Below, in pieces: positions 1-8,495 of a DNA stretch of 64,000 nt; the stretch's first letter is position 1; every line of letters begins with the position of its first letter. Position numbers and translations under genes: made by a program. Source of the DNA: Psychromonas sp. MME1 (lineage in GTDB: Bacteria > Pseudomonadota > Gammaproteobacteria > Enterobacterales > Psychromonadaceae); the NCBI RefSeq assembly GCF_041080865.1, contig NZ_CP160906.1, positions 310,001 to 374,000 on the forward strand, given 5' to 3'. The notes under the pieces were generated by a model. The model was not told where the DNA came from, did not search any database, and saw only the letters and a program-made list of their open reading frames with translations.

Positions 1-933
1 ATATTCAGCAGCTTCTTCAAGTTGATAGCTTTTATTTTTTAATTGATTTTGATAAAAGTTAATCGATGTTTGTGCAGGGGCATCATTGTAACGAACGATG
101 ATTCGTGCTTTGCTCAGCTGATAAGCTAAATTGTTTTTCACTTTTTTTACGGGAAATTGGCTTGCCCGAAGGCGAGATTCAGCCAGTCGTGTTTCTGGTA
201 TTGGGTGAGTTAATAGCATTTGTGGTGGCATGGTCGCGTATTTATATTTTTCTGCTAATTTAGAAAAAAAGTTAGCCATTCCATAGGGGTCATAACCTGC
301 GTTTGCCAAGGTTTGTATGCCTATCCTGTCCGCCTCATATTCATTTTGGCGTGTATAATTTATTTGTGATTGCATGGATACTGCCATGCTTGTACTGAGT
401 GCGGCTATACCTGCTGCAGGATTCACTAACGTAAGTAATACTGAGCCAGCTAATGCGGCTAGTGTCGTCGGGCTATTAATAGACTGCTGTTCTAACATAC
501 GCGCTAAATGACGTTGCGTAATATGTGCGATTTCGTGTGCGAGAACACTTGCCAATTCACTTTCATTTTTTGCATAGAGAAATAATCCAGTATGAATTTT
601 TACATTTCCACCTAAAAATGCAGCAGCATTGATCTCTTTATCTTGGATAAGAAAAAAGTGAAAGGGTAATTTTACTGAATCGGCATGCGCGACAAGGTTA
701 TCGCCTAAATCATCAATATATTTATTCAGCACTGGATCATGGATAATAGGAAGTGCTTGATTTGCCATCATTCGAAAGGCCCAACCATATTCTTTTTCTT
801 TATCTATGGTTAATGCAGAAGATCCTACGGTACCAATATCAGGCAGCTCTTGAGAGGCCGTTGCAATTGAACACCATAAAATAGAAAAAAGATAAAGTGA
901 AAACGGGAATGATTTCTTAAACACGGTAACCAC
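1..933 (-). CDS. bepA: BepA-like periplasmic M48 metalloprotease (partial, C-terminus off the window)
   Basis: Zinc metalloprotease and chaperone of the M48 family that in E. coli helps LptD and other outer-membrane proteins assemble. Translating the minus strand from the GTG at 933 (or the in-frame GTG at 924) gives a signal peptide (basic start, then hydrophobic, ending near ATASQ). It is followed by the zinc motif HEIAH and, further on, the third-ligand region NEYEAD. The last residues in the window look like the start of the TPR-rich C-terminal half. About 311 codons are present of roughly 480 expected; the frame is open through base 1. A stop at 937-939 limits the start to these two GTG codons, neither with a strong ribosome binding site. 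It is divergent from the TusA-like gene and perM; perM neighbours bepA in E. coli too. Confidence 0.9.
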   Translation of the reverse strand, partial: MVTVFKKSFPFSLYLFSILWCSIATASQELPDIGTVGSSALTIDKEKEYGWAFRMMANQALPIIHDPVLNKYIDDLGDNLVAHADSVKLPFHFFLIQDKEINAAAFLGGNVKIHTGLFLYAKNESELASVLAHEIAHITQRHLARMLEQQSINSPTTLAALAGSVLLTLVNPAAGIAALSTSMAVSMQSQINYTRQNEYEADRIGIQTLANAGYDPYGMANFFSKLAEKYKYATMPPQMLLTHPIPETRLAESRLRASQFPVKKVKNNLAYQLSKARIIVRYNDAPAQTSINFYQNQLKNKSYQLEEAAEY

Positions 934-1048
934 AAGCTAATAGAAAGATGATAAAAGAATAAACAAGCTGTAATATATTGCAAGCGATGATTGTCTTATA
1001 TCAGTGGAAAGGTAATAATTATTAGTCGTTTTTAACCAGTAAAGAGAT

Positions 1049-1282
1049 ATGAAAATAATAGATTTACAATCAATGCGTTGTCCTATGTCTTTAATCATTG
1101 TTAAACAGTTTTTATTAGCGCAAAAAAAGGTAATATCAATCACTGAAAGCCACTCAGCTTGTTTACTGTTTGATAATTATCGAAGCCTGCAAGATATTAA
1201 AGACTATTTTGATAAAAAGGGCTATCAATATGTGATTAATGAGCACGAGAATATAATAAAGTTAGTTATTCATTTTAGTTAG
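1049..1282 (+). CDS. TusA-family sulfur-carrier-like protein
   Basis: A 77-residue protein with the TusA/SirA fold signature: a short beta strand (KIIDLQSMRCP), then a helix. Cys11 in the Arg-Cys-Pro motif is where TusA proteins carry persulfide sulfur. The usual CPxP motif reads Cys-Pro-Met-Ser here, so the second proline is missing, as in several TusA paralogues that are not the tRNA-thiolation protein. An AAAGAG ribosome site precedes the ATG. It is 25 bases upstream of perM on the same strand, so probably co-transcribed. Its sulfur acceptor cannot be told from sequence. Confidence 0.75.
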   Translation: MKIIDLQSMRCPMSLIIVKQFLLAQKKVISITESHSACLLFDNYRSLQDIKDYFDKKGYQYVINEHENIIKLVIHFS

Positions 1283-1307
1283 TTTTTGAGTAGAGGTGCA
1301 AGGATTT

Positions 1308-2378
1308 ATGTTTGGTCAATTAACACAATGGTACAAAAATCGCTTTGAAGATCCTAATTTAAGTGCTTTATTCCTATTACTTGCATTCGCTATTTTGATT
1401 TTTTATTTCTTGGGAAATATTCTTGTTCCTGTTTTCGTTGCTTTGGTACTTGCATACCTTCTTGATTGGCCTGTTAATTATCTTGTGCGTTGCAGATTAA
1501 ACCGGACAGTTGCAACATTTTTAGTGATGCTTTTGTTTGTATCTGTTGCCATTTTTGCTTTCCTTGGGGTACTGCCAACAGTATTTAAACAAGGTGCTGA
1601 GTTAATCAAAGATTTACCTGCTATGTTTAATCAAATACAAGGTTATGTTTCAACTTTACCTGCACAATACCCGGATGTCATTGATCCTAATACCATTAAC
1701 CAAATCGTTGTAAAGGTGCGTTCATATATATTAGAGAGTGGTGGATTTTTATTATCACAATCTTTTGCTTCTCTGTTAAATATTGCCGCGTTAATAATTT
1801 ATGCTGTATTAGTGCCTATGATGATGGTTTTCATGCTTAAAGATAAAACATTTCTGATTGCTAGCTTTGTAAAATTCTTACCGCGTAACCGTAAATTGAC
1901 CGATCAAGTTTGGGTGGAAATGAATGGTCAAATAATGAATTACATTCAAGGCAAAATCATAGAAATATTGATTGTTGGTGGTAGCACTTATATTACCTTT
2001 TTACTGATGGACTTACGTTACTCTGCGCTGCTAGCCTTGTTGGTTGGTTTGTCGGTTCTGATTCCTTATATAGGTGCTGCAGCTGTTACTATCCCGGTTG
2101 CGCTTGTTGCTCTTTTTCAATGGGGGGTGACCGCCGACTTTATTTACTTAATGGTCGCCTATGGATTAATTCAAGTTATTGATGGTAATTTAATTGTGCC
2201 TATTTTATTTTCAGAAGCCGTTAATTTACATCCCGTTGTCATTATTATGTCGGTGTTGGTTTTTGGTGGTTTGTGGGGATTTTGGGGGGTATTTTTTGCG
2301 ATCCCCTTGGCGACTTTAGTTAAAGCAGTATTGAATGCTTGGCCCACTCAAGAACATTTAGAGCAATTAGATCAATAA
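1308..2378 (+). CDS. perM: AI-2E family transporter / PerM-like permease
   Basis: Polytopic inner-membrane protein of the AI-2E/PerM family, 356 residues. It shows the typical plan: paired N-terminal membrane segments (about residues 15-75), a periplasmic-type insert (about 90-145), then a block of C-terminal segments with the family's glycine/proline-rich stretches (LLVGLSVLIPYIGA and IQVIDGNLIVPILFSE). The open frame could begin at a GTG at 1296. I choose the ATG at 1308 because AAGGA sits just upstream and the protein then begins MFGQLTQWY. The substrate is not established for most members. Its position next to bepA matches E. coli gene order. A strong hairpin terminator follows the stop. 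Confidence 0.88.
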   Translation: MFGQLTQWYKNRFEDPNLSALFLLLAFAILIFYFLGNILVPVFVALVLAYLLDWPVNYLVRCRLNRTVATFLVMLLFVSVAIFAFLGVLPTVFKQGAELIKDLPAMFNQIQGYVSTLPAQYPDVIDPNTINQIVVKVRSYILESGGFLLSQSFASLLNIAALIIYAVLVPMMMVFMLKDKTFLIASFVKFLPRNRKLTDQVWVEMNGQIMNYIQGKIIEILIVGGSTYITFLLMDLRYSALLALLVGLSVLIPYIGAAAVTIPVALVALFQWGVTADFIYLMVAYGLIQVIDGNLIVPILFSEAVNLHPVVIIMSVLVFGGLWGFWGVFFAIPLATLVKAVLNAWPTQEHLEQLDQ

Positions 2379-2398
2379 ATGGTTAATTGAGAATAGAG

Positions 2399-2421
2399 AA
2401 AAAGGGCATAATGCCCTTTTT
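2399..2421. terminator. Bidirectional intrinsic terminator between perM and bcp
   Basis: Stem AAAGGGC (2401-2407), loop ATAAT, stem GCCCTTT (2413-2419), flanked by A residues on one side and T residues on the other. It can therefore end transcription of convergent perM and bcp. Confidence 0.85.
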
Positions 2422-2437
2422 ATGTTAGGTAATGAGG

Positions 2438-2902
2438 CTATTTTTGTAGGTAATCTAACACGACTTGATGGTGTTCCTTGGTTTTGAATTTATCAAATAC
2501 CTTTTCAATGACTCCCTGCTCATTAATTAAAAAACTGATTCGATGGATTCCATCATAGATTTTCCCCATAAATTTTTTCTCGCCCCATACGCCAAATGCC
2601 TCTGCAATGGCATGGTCTGGATCTGAAAGTAAGGGGAAATTCAGTGATTTTTTTTCAACGAAACTCGCTAATTTTTTCACTGGATCAGGGCTTACACCAT
2701 AAACCACGGTATTGAATGCGGCAAGCTCCTCTTTGACATCACGTAAGCCACATGCCTGAGTAGTGCAGCCCGGTGTTAAGGCCCTTGGGTAAAAATAGAT
2801 GAGTACTTTTTTACCTGATAAATCGGCTAGTGAGATGTTATTTTCTTGGTCATCTTGTAATGTAAATAGTGGTGCAGCATCACCTGCAATCAATCGTTTC
2901 AT
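2438..2902 (-). CDS. bcp: Thioredoxin-dependent peroxiredoxin Bcp/PrxQ
   Basis: Peroxiredoxin that reduces hydrogen and organic peroxides using thioredoxin. It is 154 residues, the normal length for Bcp. The peroxidatic cysteine is in TPGCTTQACG, and the second cysteine five residues on is the resolving cysteine of the PrxQ class. The FYPRALTPGC block carries the conserved Pro and Thr of the active site. An AGGA ribosome site precedes the ATG. The gene lies 11 bases downstream of uspE, so the two stress genes probably form an operon. Confidence 0.95.
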   Translation of the reverse strand: MKRLIAGDAAPLFTLQDDQENNISLADLSGKKVLIYFYPRALTPGCTTQACGLRDVKEELAAFNTVVYGVSPDPVKKLASFVEKKSLNFPLLSDPDHAIAEAFGVWGEKKFMGKIYDGIHRISFLINEQGVIEKVFDKFKTKEHHQVVLDYLQK

Positions 2903-2913
2903 TGCTATTCCTG

Positions 2914-3849
2914 TTAAAGTGTAATTGGGCTTATAAAACCTTCTGGTTTCAAAGCGAGTAGATCACAATTCAAGTTATCAATAACTTGTTCGGCTGTATG
3001 CCCTAGTAATGTTGCGCTTAGTCCTGAACGACCTACCGTACCTAGAATAACAAGCTCAGCATCGATTTCTTTGGCAACCTCGCTGATAACATCCTCAGGT
3101 AAGCCTTGCATAAGGTGAGTACGTTGTTTTGATATTTTGTACTCCTGTGCATATTCATTAAGTGTTGTTTCATGAAATTTTTTTAAACCATCTTCATAGT
3201 TAACAGGATCAAATTCGGGAAGTTCTAACATGATATTCATCGGTGGGCTAGGATAGGCATTGACAATATGCACTTCTGCATTAATCACGTTTGCCATCGT
3301 TTTAGCTTCCGATAAAATTAGTTTATTGAGCTGGTTATGCTCATCGTCTTGAATGCTTTTGCAAGAAATTGCACAAAGGATTTTACCTTTTTCTGGCCAT
3401 TTGTGATGTTTGACTAATAGTACGGGAACCGGGCATTTACGTAATAAATTCCAATCAGTTGGGGTAAATAAAATAGCGCTAAGCTTTGAGTGTTGATGTG
3501 TAGATTTTATGACTAAATCATAGTTGTTTTTTAAAACTTCAATAATTGCAGCTTGAAAAGGACGATTATGCCAGATAACTTCACAGGCAATATTGAGTCC
3601 TTTTTCTTGGTAGGGGAGAGCCACTGTTTCTAACCAGTCTTTGTTTTCTTTAATCACAATATTACGCATCGCTTGTCGTTCTTCTATTGAACTTAACGAT
3701 GTCATTTCATAACTCAGGTCATAGCAGCATAAAAATAAAGTTATCTTGACGTTTTCTACTTTTTCAGCAATATCTGCGGCTCGTTCAAGCGCGGCTTGTT
3801 GCATTTTAGTTGGGTCAATAAATACTAAAAGATTATGATAATTAAACAT
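2914..3849 (-). CDS. uspE: Universal stress protein UspE
   Basis: Tandem-domain universal stress protein (two Usp folds, about residues 5-145 and 155-305), 311 residues. It matches UspE closely, for example SYEMTSLSSIEERQAMR, IFTPTDWNLLRKCPVPVLLV, ELPEFDPVNYEDG and the C-terminal nucleotide-binding motif GTVGRSGLSATLLGHTAE. The frame opens at 3861, but a TGAGG ribosome site lies between that ATG and the next one at 3849, so 3849 is the start. The gene sits directly downstream of fnr, as in E. coli, and upstream of bcp. Confidence 0.94.
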   Translation of the reverse strand: MFNYHNLLVFIDPTKMQQAALERAADIAEKVENVKITLFLCCYDLSYEMTSLSSIEERQAMRNIVIKENKDWLETVALPYQEKGLNIACEVIWHNRPFQAAIIEVLKNNYDLVIKSTHQHSKLSAILFTPTDWNLLRKCPVPVLLVKHHKWPEKGKILCAISCKSIQDDEHNQLNKLILSEAKTMANVINAEVHIVNAYPSPPMNIMLELPEFDPVNYEDGLKKFHETTLNEYAQEYKISKQRTHLMQGLPEDVISEVAKEIDAELVILGTVGRSGLSATLLGHTAEQVIDNLNCDLLALKPEGFISPITL

Positions 3850-3909
3850 AGTAAGCCTCATTAAATAGAAACAAGATACTTATAATTTAGATCAAATGTA
3901 TTGAAACTG

Positions 3910-3936
3910 ATAGCCTTTTGATCACGAAAAGGCTAT
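3910..3936 (-). terminator. Hairpin between fnr and uspE, possible terminator or attenuator
   Basis: A perfect 10-bp stem, ATAGCCTTTT (3910-3919) with AAAAGGCTAT (3927-3936), and a 7-base loop, 34 bases downstream of the fnr stop. Read on the minus strand it lacks a good T-run, so it may only attenuate read-through from fnr into uspE. Confidence 0.45.
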
Positions 3937-3970
3937 TTATTAGATAAGATTCTTAATTGTGCTGATTGAA

Positions 3971-4720
3971 TTAATCTTTTTTCTTTTCACCGGCAAGTTC
4001 AGCAAGCATCTGCTCGTTTAACACGCTAATATATTTGCCTTTTACTGAAATTATCTCATTTTTTTGGAAACGCCCTAACAGCCGACTTATGGTTTCAACG
4101 GTTAACCCTAAATAGTTGCCGATGTCTCCACGCGTCATGGATAAACGAAACTCTCTTGGAGAAAATCCGCGATTACCAAATCGTACCGATAAATTATGAA
4201 TGAAAGAGGCGAGACGTTCCTCTGCATTTTTCTTTGATAATAATAAAATCATATTTTGATCCCCAACAATTTCACTACTCATTAAACGCAAAATCTGTTG
4301 TCTTAGTTTTGGCATTGATGTTGATAGGGTATCAAGCGTGTCATAGGGTATTTCACAAATCATGGCTGTTTCTAGGGCCTGTGCAAAGCTAGGATGTGTC
4401 CCCGTACTAATGCCATCAAAACCAACTAAATCACCAGCAAGATGAAATGCCGTGATCTGCTCATCTCCTTGCTCGGTGATGGTGTATGATTTTAATGTAC
4501 CGGAACGAATTGCATAAAGACACTTCATCTCTTGGCCTGCTTTAAATATCTCCTGCCCTTTTTGAATCGGTTTTTTACGTTCTATAATGCTGTCTAAACG
4601 ATCTAATTCTGTTTCATTAAGTGAATAAGGAATACATAATTGATTGATACTACAGTCTTGACAACGTATGGCACAGGCACCATTTTGAATTCGATTGGTG
4701 TTGGTATGGCTTTTTTCCAT
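3971..4720 (-). CDS. fnr: Oxygen-sensing transcription regulator FNR
   Basis: CRP/FNR-family regulator that senses oxygen through a [4Fe-4S] cluster and switches genes for low-oxygen growth. It is 249 residues. The four cluster cysteines sit at the E. coli positions: Cys20, Cys23, Cys29 and Cys122 (Cys16 is also present). The cyclic-nucleotide-like fold follows (about 30-150). The C-terminal helix-turn-helix contains [14 protein letters not shown], whose E, S and R contact TTGAT half sites. It is next to uspE as in E. coli, with an FNR box 20 bases upstream of the start suggesting autoregulation. The cbb3 oxidase genes downstream are a classic target, though I see no consensus box there. Confidence 0.97.
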   Translation of the reverse strand: MEKSHTNTNRIQNGACAIRCQDCSINQLCIPYSLNETELDRLDSIIERKKPIQKGQEIFKAGQEMKCLYAIRSGTLKSYTITEQGDEQITAFHLAGDLVGFDGISTGTHPSFAQALETAMICEIPYDTLDTLSTSMPKLRQQILRLMSSEIVGDQNMILLLSKKNAEERLASFIHNLSVRFGNRGFSPREFRLSMTRGDIGNYLGLTVETISRLLGRFQKNEIISVKGKYISVLNEQMLAELAGEKKKD

Positions 4721-4739
4721 AGATATTTAGTTTCCAGAA

Positions 4740-4753
4740 TTGACTTGAATCAA
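4740..4753. promoter_or_regulatory. FNR box upstream of fnr
   Basis: TTGACTTGAATCAA differs from the consensus TTGAT-N4-ATCAA at one half-site position only. It lies 20 bases upstream of the fnr start codon, close enough for FNR to block its own promoter, as known in E. coli. Confidence 0.75.
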
Positions 4754-4947
4754 TATTAACACTATTTTTGACTGCTTTGAATACTTTATCGTTAATTGTC
4801 TTTTGCGGTTTGTCTTTTCATAACTTAAGTTATTTTTCAGTTAAAGATCGTCGTTTAACTATTTCATAATATCGCTTTTGTGTTCTGCTGCCTATTATTC
4901 ACTGCAAAGGGTTAACGTCGTTGCATATAATCAATAAATAAAGGGTG

Positions 4948-4961
4948 TTGATTCATATAAA
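4948..4961. promoter_or_regulatory. Weak candidate FNR box in the fnr/PilZ divergent region
   Basis: TTGATTCATATAAA has one perfect half site and one with a single mismatch. It lies 184 bases upstream of the preferred PilZ-gene start. A TATAAT at 4926-4931 is nearby. The rest of 4721-5144 is AT-rich with no other clear element. One weak match in AT-rich DNA can arise by chance. Confidence 0.3.
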
Positions 4962-5144
4962 AGCAGCCCAACCTGTCTGATTTATCCATTATAAATATGT
5001 CCCAGATCTAAAAAGTAAGCGCTTTCTGTTGTCTGCTGTGATTATGTTTTGTACATTCATTGATATTAACGAATGATAACTATTTTTTTGTTATTTATTC
5101 TGGGTTCTAGCTGCTATTTAATAATTAACCATTTAAGTGAGATC

Positions 5145-7562
5145 ATGGATACATCGCTTGCGAACAATGATATGGATATCATTACTGAGTTACGACATAA
5201 ATATAATTCACCTGTTTTAGAAGATGAGATCGCGAATTTAGCGCCAACAGAAAACGCATCTAAGCGTTTTCTGATTAAAATGGAAATAATGAATCTTTCT
5301 AGAAGTGTTTCTCGGGTTATTGATTTACGTGCTTATTTTAGCAATGCCTGTGATAAATATCAGTACAATGGAATATCTCACTTTTTAGATCAGATTGCGA
5401 TGAAAGAATTCGAAACAGAGATTAGCAAATATCGAGGTGTTTATACTCTCGGTGTTTACGAATACGTAATATCGCAAGCAAAAAAACGACACAAATTAAA
5501 CAGCAACACCACGACGTTCCCTACGACTAAATCAATTCACCTCACTAAATTTATCCAGCGTAAAGAGCTACAACTCGATTTTAATAAACCAGTTAGCTTG
5601 TTTTTTAATAGCCCAGAAAAAATGAGTTCGGTTGCGTTTACAAATTTTGCTATTTGCGCTTTCGCAAAAGTGCTTACTAATAACACTTTAACCATTAAGG
5701 TGCCGACAGATAAAATTATACGTGCCACAGGTTTAGTCTATGTGTGGATGCATGGCATTGAAAATGAATATGATTTTTCTGAACGCGTGATTATTACCTA
5801 CAAAATAGAGCATACATATACAGAAAAAAGTGATACTTATTTAAATCTTAATTATCACTATCAACAATTCTGTAATGTAACAGAGCAATTTTTGGCTTAC
5901 GCCAGTCAGTATGTAGAAATACAAAAAAAACTTGCTGATATTCCTAACCAGAATACTTTTAATGCAGTTATGAGCAAAGCAGCGGAACAGTTCATTATCT
6001 CTCGTTTAAATTCTCTGCCTGTATTTTTATCATCTGAAAGGGGATATTGGTTACCTAGTGCACAATTTAAAACACAAAATAATGGTGATATTGGTTTATT
6101 CGAAAATTCAAAAGATAATAATGATTTTTTACGAGCCTGCTGTGCTTTGCCTTATATTCAAACTAAGCTTTCTATTGGAGAACGATTTATTGAGTATATT
6201 TTCATTCTACCAATTACCGATAAACAGGGTAAAACATACTACATTGCTCTTCCACACTCCGTTCTTCTCGTTAATAATTTCATTAAAAAAATAGCACGTG
6301 GGGCAAAACAAAAAAAGCAACTACGCTTATATCGCATTGATGGGGGGACAACGTCGCCTGAATCTGAGTGTTATGTACCAAGTTGTTTGCCTTTACCTGC
6401 TAGTGAATTATTTGAAAACATAAATCAAGCTCCTTTCGAATATGTTAAATCACTGGTAAAAAAACTTAAACGTATGCTAGTTATTAGTGATTTTTCGGAT
6501 GCCATTGATTACCTAAATTTATTAGATGAATGTTGTGATAATAGCCATAAAAGCATTCATTTACCCGAATATATATTACAAAAGCCGGGACAACAGAGTG
6601 AGCTATTTAGTGTAAATGCAGAAACAAGTGATTTTAGAATAGAAGATAGGTTCTTTGATACTATCAGTATTCATCTTAAGAAACGTACTGAGATCGTGGA
6701 TGAATTTATTGATGGCGTAACAATGAATATTTCTACTCGTGGATTAAAAATTAAACTCACAAGCCCTATTGATTTAAACATTGGTAATCATGTTCTTATC
6801 CGTTTTCCTGAACTGTTGAGTAAAGATAGTGGCAATAGCAAATATCACCCCTATCATGTTGTAGGCCAAGATAGTGCACTTGAATATCGGTTGTATATTG
6901 AGGGAAATACAGCGCATCATTCAGGGCGAAAATTATTACGTTCCTACATAAGTAAAAATATAAATAATTTACGTGCAATGAGTAATGAACATGAAATTTA
7001 TGGTCTTTCTCGCGCGTTAAGAAATATCTTTGCAAATAATATTCATGTTCCATATGGACTTACCGCAAGATATGGGGCAGGCCGATATATCCAGAATATA
7101 GCGCTATCAAGCCATTCTGATTTACCTCCTGTTAAAAGTGATACCCCCTTAGAAATATTGAATTTAATGAATACTGATTCATTTCGTAGTTTGGTTGTTC
7201 AGCAGCTAGATATTATTAATAAGGAAAATCCCTATAATATTTTTTACTGTGTTGTTATGCCAAGAATAAAGAGTAATGGTGATAAATATTTTTTCATAAA
7301 ACAAATTCAATGCGCAGATAAAAATGTTGAGTTAACAAAATTATTGGATGTGCTTCGTTGTATTGGTGAGCCGAGAGTATTGCGCATAAGTAGTACTAAG
7401 AAAGGGCGTGTTTTTAACAAATATTTTCGTGATGAAATAGCCTATTTAGAAAGATTTTCTGCAACGAAAATTAAAGACATTGATGCATTGTTACGTAATG
7501 TACAGGGCATATTCGAGATGGTAGATATAACTGATATTATCCATAATGGTAATGGATCTTGA
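5145..7562 (+). CDS. Large PilZ-domain protein of unknown function
   Basis: An 805-residue, apparently cytoplasmic protein. The recognisable part is a PilZ domain near residues 505-560, with the c-di-GMP-binding motif Asn-x-Ser-x-x-Gly (NISTRG, N528). The upstream arginine motif is not a clean RxxxR (KKRTEI is nearest), so cyclic-di-GMP binding is plausible but not assured. The N-terminal 350 residues contain charged, family-specific sequence (SVSRVIDLRAYF, TLGVYEYVI) that I associate from memory with long PilZ proteins of Vibrio and Shewanella. The frame extends upstream to an ATG at 5073, which would add a hydrophobic stretch. I prefer 5145 because a GTGAG precedes it and those relatives begin with a cytoplasmic sequence. 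It is divergent from fnr. Confidence 0.75.
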   Translation: MDTSLANNDMDIITELRHKYNSPVLEDEIANLAPTENASKRFLIKMEIMNLSRSVSRVIDLRAYFSNACDKYQYNGISHFLDQIAMKEFETEISKYRGVYTLGVYEYVISQAKKRHKLNSNTTTFPTTKSIHLTKFIQRKELQLDFNKPVSLFFNSPEKMSSVAFTNFAICAFAKVLTNNTLTIKVPTDKIIRATGLVYVWMHGIENEYDFSERVIITYKIEHTYTEKSDTYLNLNYHYQQFCNVTEQFLAYASQYVEIQKKLADIPNQNTFNAVMSKAAEQFIISRLNSLPVFLSSERGYWLPSAQFKTQNNGDIGLFENSKDNNDFLRACCALPYIQTKLSIGERFIEYIFILPITDKQGKTYYIALPHSVLLVNNFIKKIARGAKQKKQLRLYRIDGGTTSPESECYVPSCLPLPASELFENINQAPFEYVKSLVKKLKRMLVISDFSDAIDYLNLLDECCDNSHKSIHLPEYILQKPGQQSELFSVNAETSDFRIEDRFFDTISIHLKKRTEIVDEFIDGVTMNISTRGLKIKLTSPIDLNIGNHVLIRFPELLSKDSGNSKYHPYHVVGQDSALEYRLYIEGNTAHHSGRKLLRSYISKNINNLRAMSNEHEIYGLSRALRNIFANNIHVPYGLTARYGAGRYIQNIALSSHSDLPPVKSDTPLEILNLMNTDSFRSLVVQQLDIINKENPYNIFYCVVMPRIKSNGDKYFFIKQIQCADKNVELTKLLDVLRCIGEPRVLRISSTKKGRVFNKYFRDEIAYLERFSATKIKDIDALLRNVQGIFEMVDITDIIHNGNGS

Positions 7563-7603
7563 TGTGTTGCCATATCTACGTTACCTAAACTTATTTCGCA
7601 CCT

Positions 7604-8290
7604 TTACAATATGAGTTGTTTGTATGCCACGTAAAAAGTGTGTAATGCAAAGCTTGCGAGTAGTAAGCCACTTGCATACCTAAAAAGGTGATGATTCAAA
7701 TAGTATTTGAGTTTGTGGCTTAATGTGCCAACACTTAGCATTGCTGGCATGGTACCTAAACCAAAACCGAACATGATCAGAGCTCCATTGCTCATACCGC
7801 CACTGCTTGCTGCCCAAGATAGTGTTGAGTACACCAAGCCACAGGGCAGCCAACCCCATAAAAAACCTAATGGCAATGCGTAGAGTGGATGTTTCAAGGG
7901 AATGAATAATTGCGCAACGGGTTTTATAAATCGCCAAAGCAATTGACCTGCTTGTTCTAGTTTTTGTAACGCAAACCAAATACGCGAGATATATAGCGCC
8001 AACAGTAGCATTAAAATAGCGGCGACCATGCGCAGGTAAATTAACGCTTCTTTGCCACCGAAAAAAACAATTAATGCGCCACTGCTTCCTGCAAATATTG
8101 CTCCCGCTAAGGTGTAACTACTTACTCTCCCAAGGTTATATAAGATTAATGCGAAGAGTGATGTGGATTTTTTTTGCTTATCGTGAATCGAAAAGGTAAT
8201 CGCACCAGCAATTCCAGAACACATTCCGAGGCAGTGTCCTGCACCTAACAAGCCAATTAAGAGTGCCGCGATAAAATCATTATTGATCAT
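7604..8290 (-). CDS. TauE/SafE-like membrane protein of the cbb3 assembly cluster
   Basis: A 228-residue polytopic membrane protein of the sulfite exporter TauE/SafE superfamily, of the subgroup that sits beside ccoS and ccoI in many gammaproteobacteria. The first membrane segment carries HCLGMCSG, whose His and Cys residues could handle a metal ion, and a related PLGFLWGWLPCGLVYS block lies midway. About six membrane segments are visible. It overlaps the end of ccoS by 11 bases, so translation is likely coupled. A role in copper supply to cbb3 oxidase is inferred from context; the exact substrate is not known to me. Confidence 0.82.
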   Translation of the reverse strand: MINNDFIAALLIGLLGAGHCLGMCSGIAGAITFSIHDKQKKSTSLFALILYNLGRVSSYTLAGAIFAGSSGALIVFFGGKEALIYLRMVAAILMLLLALYISRIWFALQKLEQAGQLLWRFIKPVAQLFIPLKHPLYALPLGFLWGWLPCGLVYSTLSWAASSGGMSNGALIMFGFGLGTMPAMLSVGTLSHKLKYYLNHHLFRYASGLLLASFALHTFYVAYKQLIL

Positions 8291-8495
8291 GTTGCTTAGT
8301 CAAACTGTTAGCTTTATGTATAGATGGTTTATTATTATCGCTATCTGTTAATGGCTGATCTTCATCGAATAGAATATTGACACCTTCTCTGTCAAGGTCG
8401 TCGTATTGATTTGATTTCACTGCCCAAAAAAAGACCATGACAGCGATTGCTACGAAGAGCATGGCGATAGGAATTAAGACATAGATAATACTCAT
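8280..8495 (-). CDS. ccoS: cbb3-type cytochrome oxidase assembly protein CcoS
   Basis: Short single-pass membrane protein (71 residues) needed for cofactor insertion into cbb3 oxidase. It shows the CcoS pattern: an N-terminal membrane helix (about residues 4-26), then FFWAVKSNQYDDLDREGVNILFDED, which is very typical of the family. It follows ccoI (4-base overlap) and overlaps the TauE/SafE-like gene. Confidence 0.95.
   Translation of the reverse strand: MSIIYVLIPIAMLFVAIAVMVFFWAVKSNQYDDLDREGVNILFDEDQPLTDSDNNKPSIHKANSLTKQHDQ

Noticed and set aside
5073-5144. Upstream start adding a membrane segment to the PilZ protein
   Set aside because: No ribosome site at 5073; the hydrophobic run is AT-rich intergenic-like sequence, though it cannot be fully excluded.
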